Origin: Asticcacaulis sp. YBE204
Lineage (GTDB): Bacteria > Pseudomonadota > Alphaproteobacteria > Caulobacterales > Caulobacteraceae
NCBI RefSeq assembly: GCF_000495855.1
Contig: NZ_AWGF01000001.1
Span: 248,001-312,000, forward strand
Direction: 5' to 3'
DNA: 64,000 nucleotides
In this document: positions 62,878 through 64,000 of the stretch, one piece after another
Position numbering within the stretch: the stretch's first letter is position 1
How the letters are laid out: each line of letters begins with the position of its first letter
The notes under the pieces: generated by a model
The model's database searches: none
What the model was told of the DNA's origin: nothing
Seen by the model: the letters and a program-made list of their open reading frames with translations, nothing else
Program-made: the position numbers and the translations under genes

Positions 62878-64000
62878 ATGACCACCCGTCGTACCGCGCT
62901 GAAAAGCCTGATCGGGGCCTCGTCCCTTTTGCCCCTGCTGATGCAGAGCCAAGCCAATGCCCAAACCGCGCCGCAACCGGCGGCCAAACCCGCAGGTCAG
63001 GCACCCAAGGAGTGGATCGACGCCAAAACCGGCCATCGCATTATCCGCGTCTCGACCGAGGATGCGTCGGGCGTGCTCTACTTCTATCGTCAGGCCTATA
63101 CGCCGGAAGGCGATATCATGGTCATCAAGGCCCCATCGGGCATTCAGGCCGTGCGACTGAAGGACTGGAGCGTCTCGACCCTGATCAAGGGCAAGGAAAA
63201 CGACCTGCTGTTCGTGATGCGCACGACGCGTGAAGTCGTCTATGCGGTGACCGATCCCGGCGAAGGCGAGGCCGAGGACCGGCCTAAAACCATCTACGCC
63301 ATCCACGTCGACACCAAGAAAATCCGCAAGCTGGGCCGCATCAATAGCGGGCGCATCACCTCGTCCAATGCCGACGATACCCTGCTGCTGGGTCAGGTCG
63401 CCTATGGTGCCAAGCCGCTCCAGCCCAAGGACGCTGCCAGCGTCGAGAAGTTCGGTCAGGCCGAATATGCGGCTTTAGGGCCCGACGGCAAGCCGCTGAA
63501 CTTCGCCCGCGCCAAGGGCGTGCGCATGTGGGAGCGCTGGTCGCAGCGCGTCCCGGCGGAACTGTTCACCATCAATATCAAAACCGCCGACCGCAAGGTG
63601 CTGTACAAGACCGAGGACTGGATCGGCCATGCGCAGTTTTCCCCGACTGACCCGACCCTGATCCGCTTCTGCATGGAAGGACCGTGGCATCGGGTCGATC
63701 GCATCAAGCTGATCAAATCCGATGGTACGGGTCTGACCAGCGTCCATACGCGCACCCAGAACATGGAAATCTTCGGCCACGAATTTTTCAGTCAGGACGG
63801 CAAGTGGATCTGGTACGATCTGCAAACCCCGCGTGGCCAGGTCTTCTGGGTCGCGGGCCTCGAACTGGCCACCGGCAAGCGCGTGTGGAAGCGCATGGAG
63901 CAGAACGACTGGGGGGTGCATTTCAACATCGCGCCCGATGGCGTGACCTTTGCCAGTGACGGGGGCGACGCCGACATGGTGGCCCACGCGCCGGACGGCA
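62878..64000 (+). CDS. Oligogalacturonate lyase (PL22-like), 5' part
   Basis: The frame is open to the end of the window (374 codons seen). A Tat signal (TRRTALKSLIGASSLLPLL) opens the protein. The mature part is a beta-propeller of the PL22/WD40-like type: KEWIDAKTGHRIIRVS, EDWIGHAQFSPTDPTLIRF and HRVDRIKLIKSDGTG. Metal-binding histidines are expected in the GHEFFSQDGKWIWYDL and WGVHFNI stretches. It splits oligogalacturonates into unsaturated monomers. AGGAG lies 7 nt before ATG 62878, 9 bp after the GH105 gene, so they are coupled. Confidence 0.87.
   Translation, partial: MTTRRTALKSLIGASSLLPLLMQSQANAQTAPQPAAKPAGQAPKEWIDAKTGHRIIRVSTEDASGVLYFYRQAYTPEGDIMVIKAPSGIQAVRLKDWSVSTLIKGKENDLLFVMRTTREVVYAVTDPGEGEAEDRPKTIYAIHVDTKKIRKLGRINSGRITSSNADDTLLLGQVAYGAKPLQPKDAASVEKFGQAEYAALGPDGKPLNFARAKGVRMWERWSQRVPAELFTINIKTADRKVLYKTEDWIGHAQFSPTDPTLIRFCMEGPWHRVDRIKLIKSDGTGLTSVHTRTQNMEIFGHEFFSQDGKWIWYDLQTPRGQVFWVAGLELATGKRVWKRMEQNDWGVHFNIAPDGVTFASDGGDADMVAHAPDG

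Noticed and set aside
1-64000. CRISPR array, tRNA, rRNA or prophage
   Set aside because: No regularly spaced repeats, no cloverleaf or rRNA signatures, and no phage structural or integrase genes were seen.

Overview
This window is chromosomal DNA from an alphaproteobacterium, most probably a member of the Caulobacteraceae close to Asticcacaulis. That placement is an inference. It rests on high-GC codon use, a small CC-type lipoprotein, a DUF6065 protein, a CnoX-type chaperedoxin with a CGPC site, a TonB-dependent pectin locus, and short palindromic intergenic repeats of the alphaproteobacterial kind. I found no rRNA, tRNA, CRISPR array, transposase or phage structural gene.

Layout. 0-5.6 kb: the 3' end of pnp, a structured low-GC spacer with a small HTH gene, ubiE-ubiB, an EF-hand protein, a Doc toxin-antitoxin (TA) pair and a CheY-like regulator. 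5.8-15.3 kb: a very large thioester alpha-2-macroglobulin and its usual partner, penicillin-binding protein 1C, separated by a VapBC cassette and followed by a HipBA pair. 15.4-33.9 kb: mostly housekeeping and transport genes. These are an MHS-type MFS carrier, carbonic anhydrase, a nucleotide-sugar epimerase, NAD synthetase, threonine dehydratase, an FKBP lipoprotein, a serine hydrolase, a UbiH-type hydroxylase, two tiny coupled ORFs of unknown role, a Trm112-like protein, CnoX, a DHA2 efflux pump, a metallophosphoesterase, an AlaC-type aminotransferase and a glycosyltransferase. 34-48 kb: a double GH43 enzyme, ffh-rpsP-(secreted protein)-rimM without trmD, an SDR/LysR divergent pair, a lipoprotein, DUF6065, a ProX-like deacylase, thrC, and proB-proA split by a PIN-type TA cassette.

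48.2-64 kb is a pectin or rhamnogalacturonan utilisation locus. It holds a DUF4450 protein, a YihY/BrkB membrane protein, a Tat-exported six-hairpin-type glycosidase, a PL10 pectate lyase, a large TonB-dependent receptor, a GH105-DUF4861 fusion and a Tat-exported oligogalacturonate lyase that runs off the window. The likely logic is: pectate lyase cuts the polymer, the receptor imports fragments, and the periplasmic enzymes break down unsaturated oligomers.

The less ordinary signals are: a multi-hairpin RNA with its own promoter and terminator just ahead of the pectin locus; a palindromic repeat that sits in frame inside the start of hipA; two TA cassettes wedged between partner genes, each with a perfect or near-perfect palindrome flush with the upstream stop codon; and a tandem pair of very small ORFs that share a motif.
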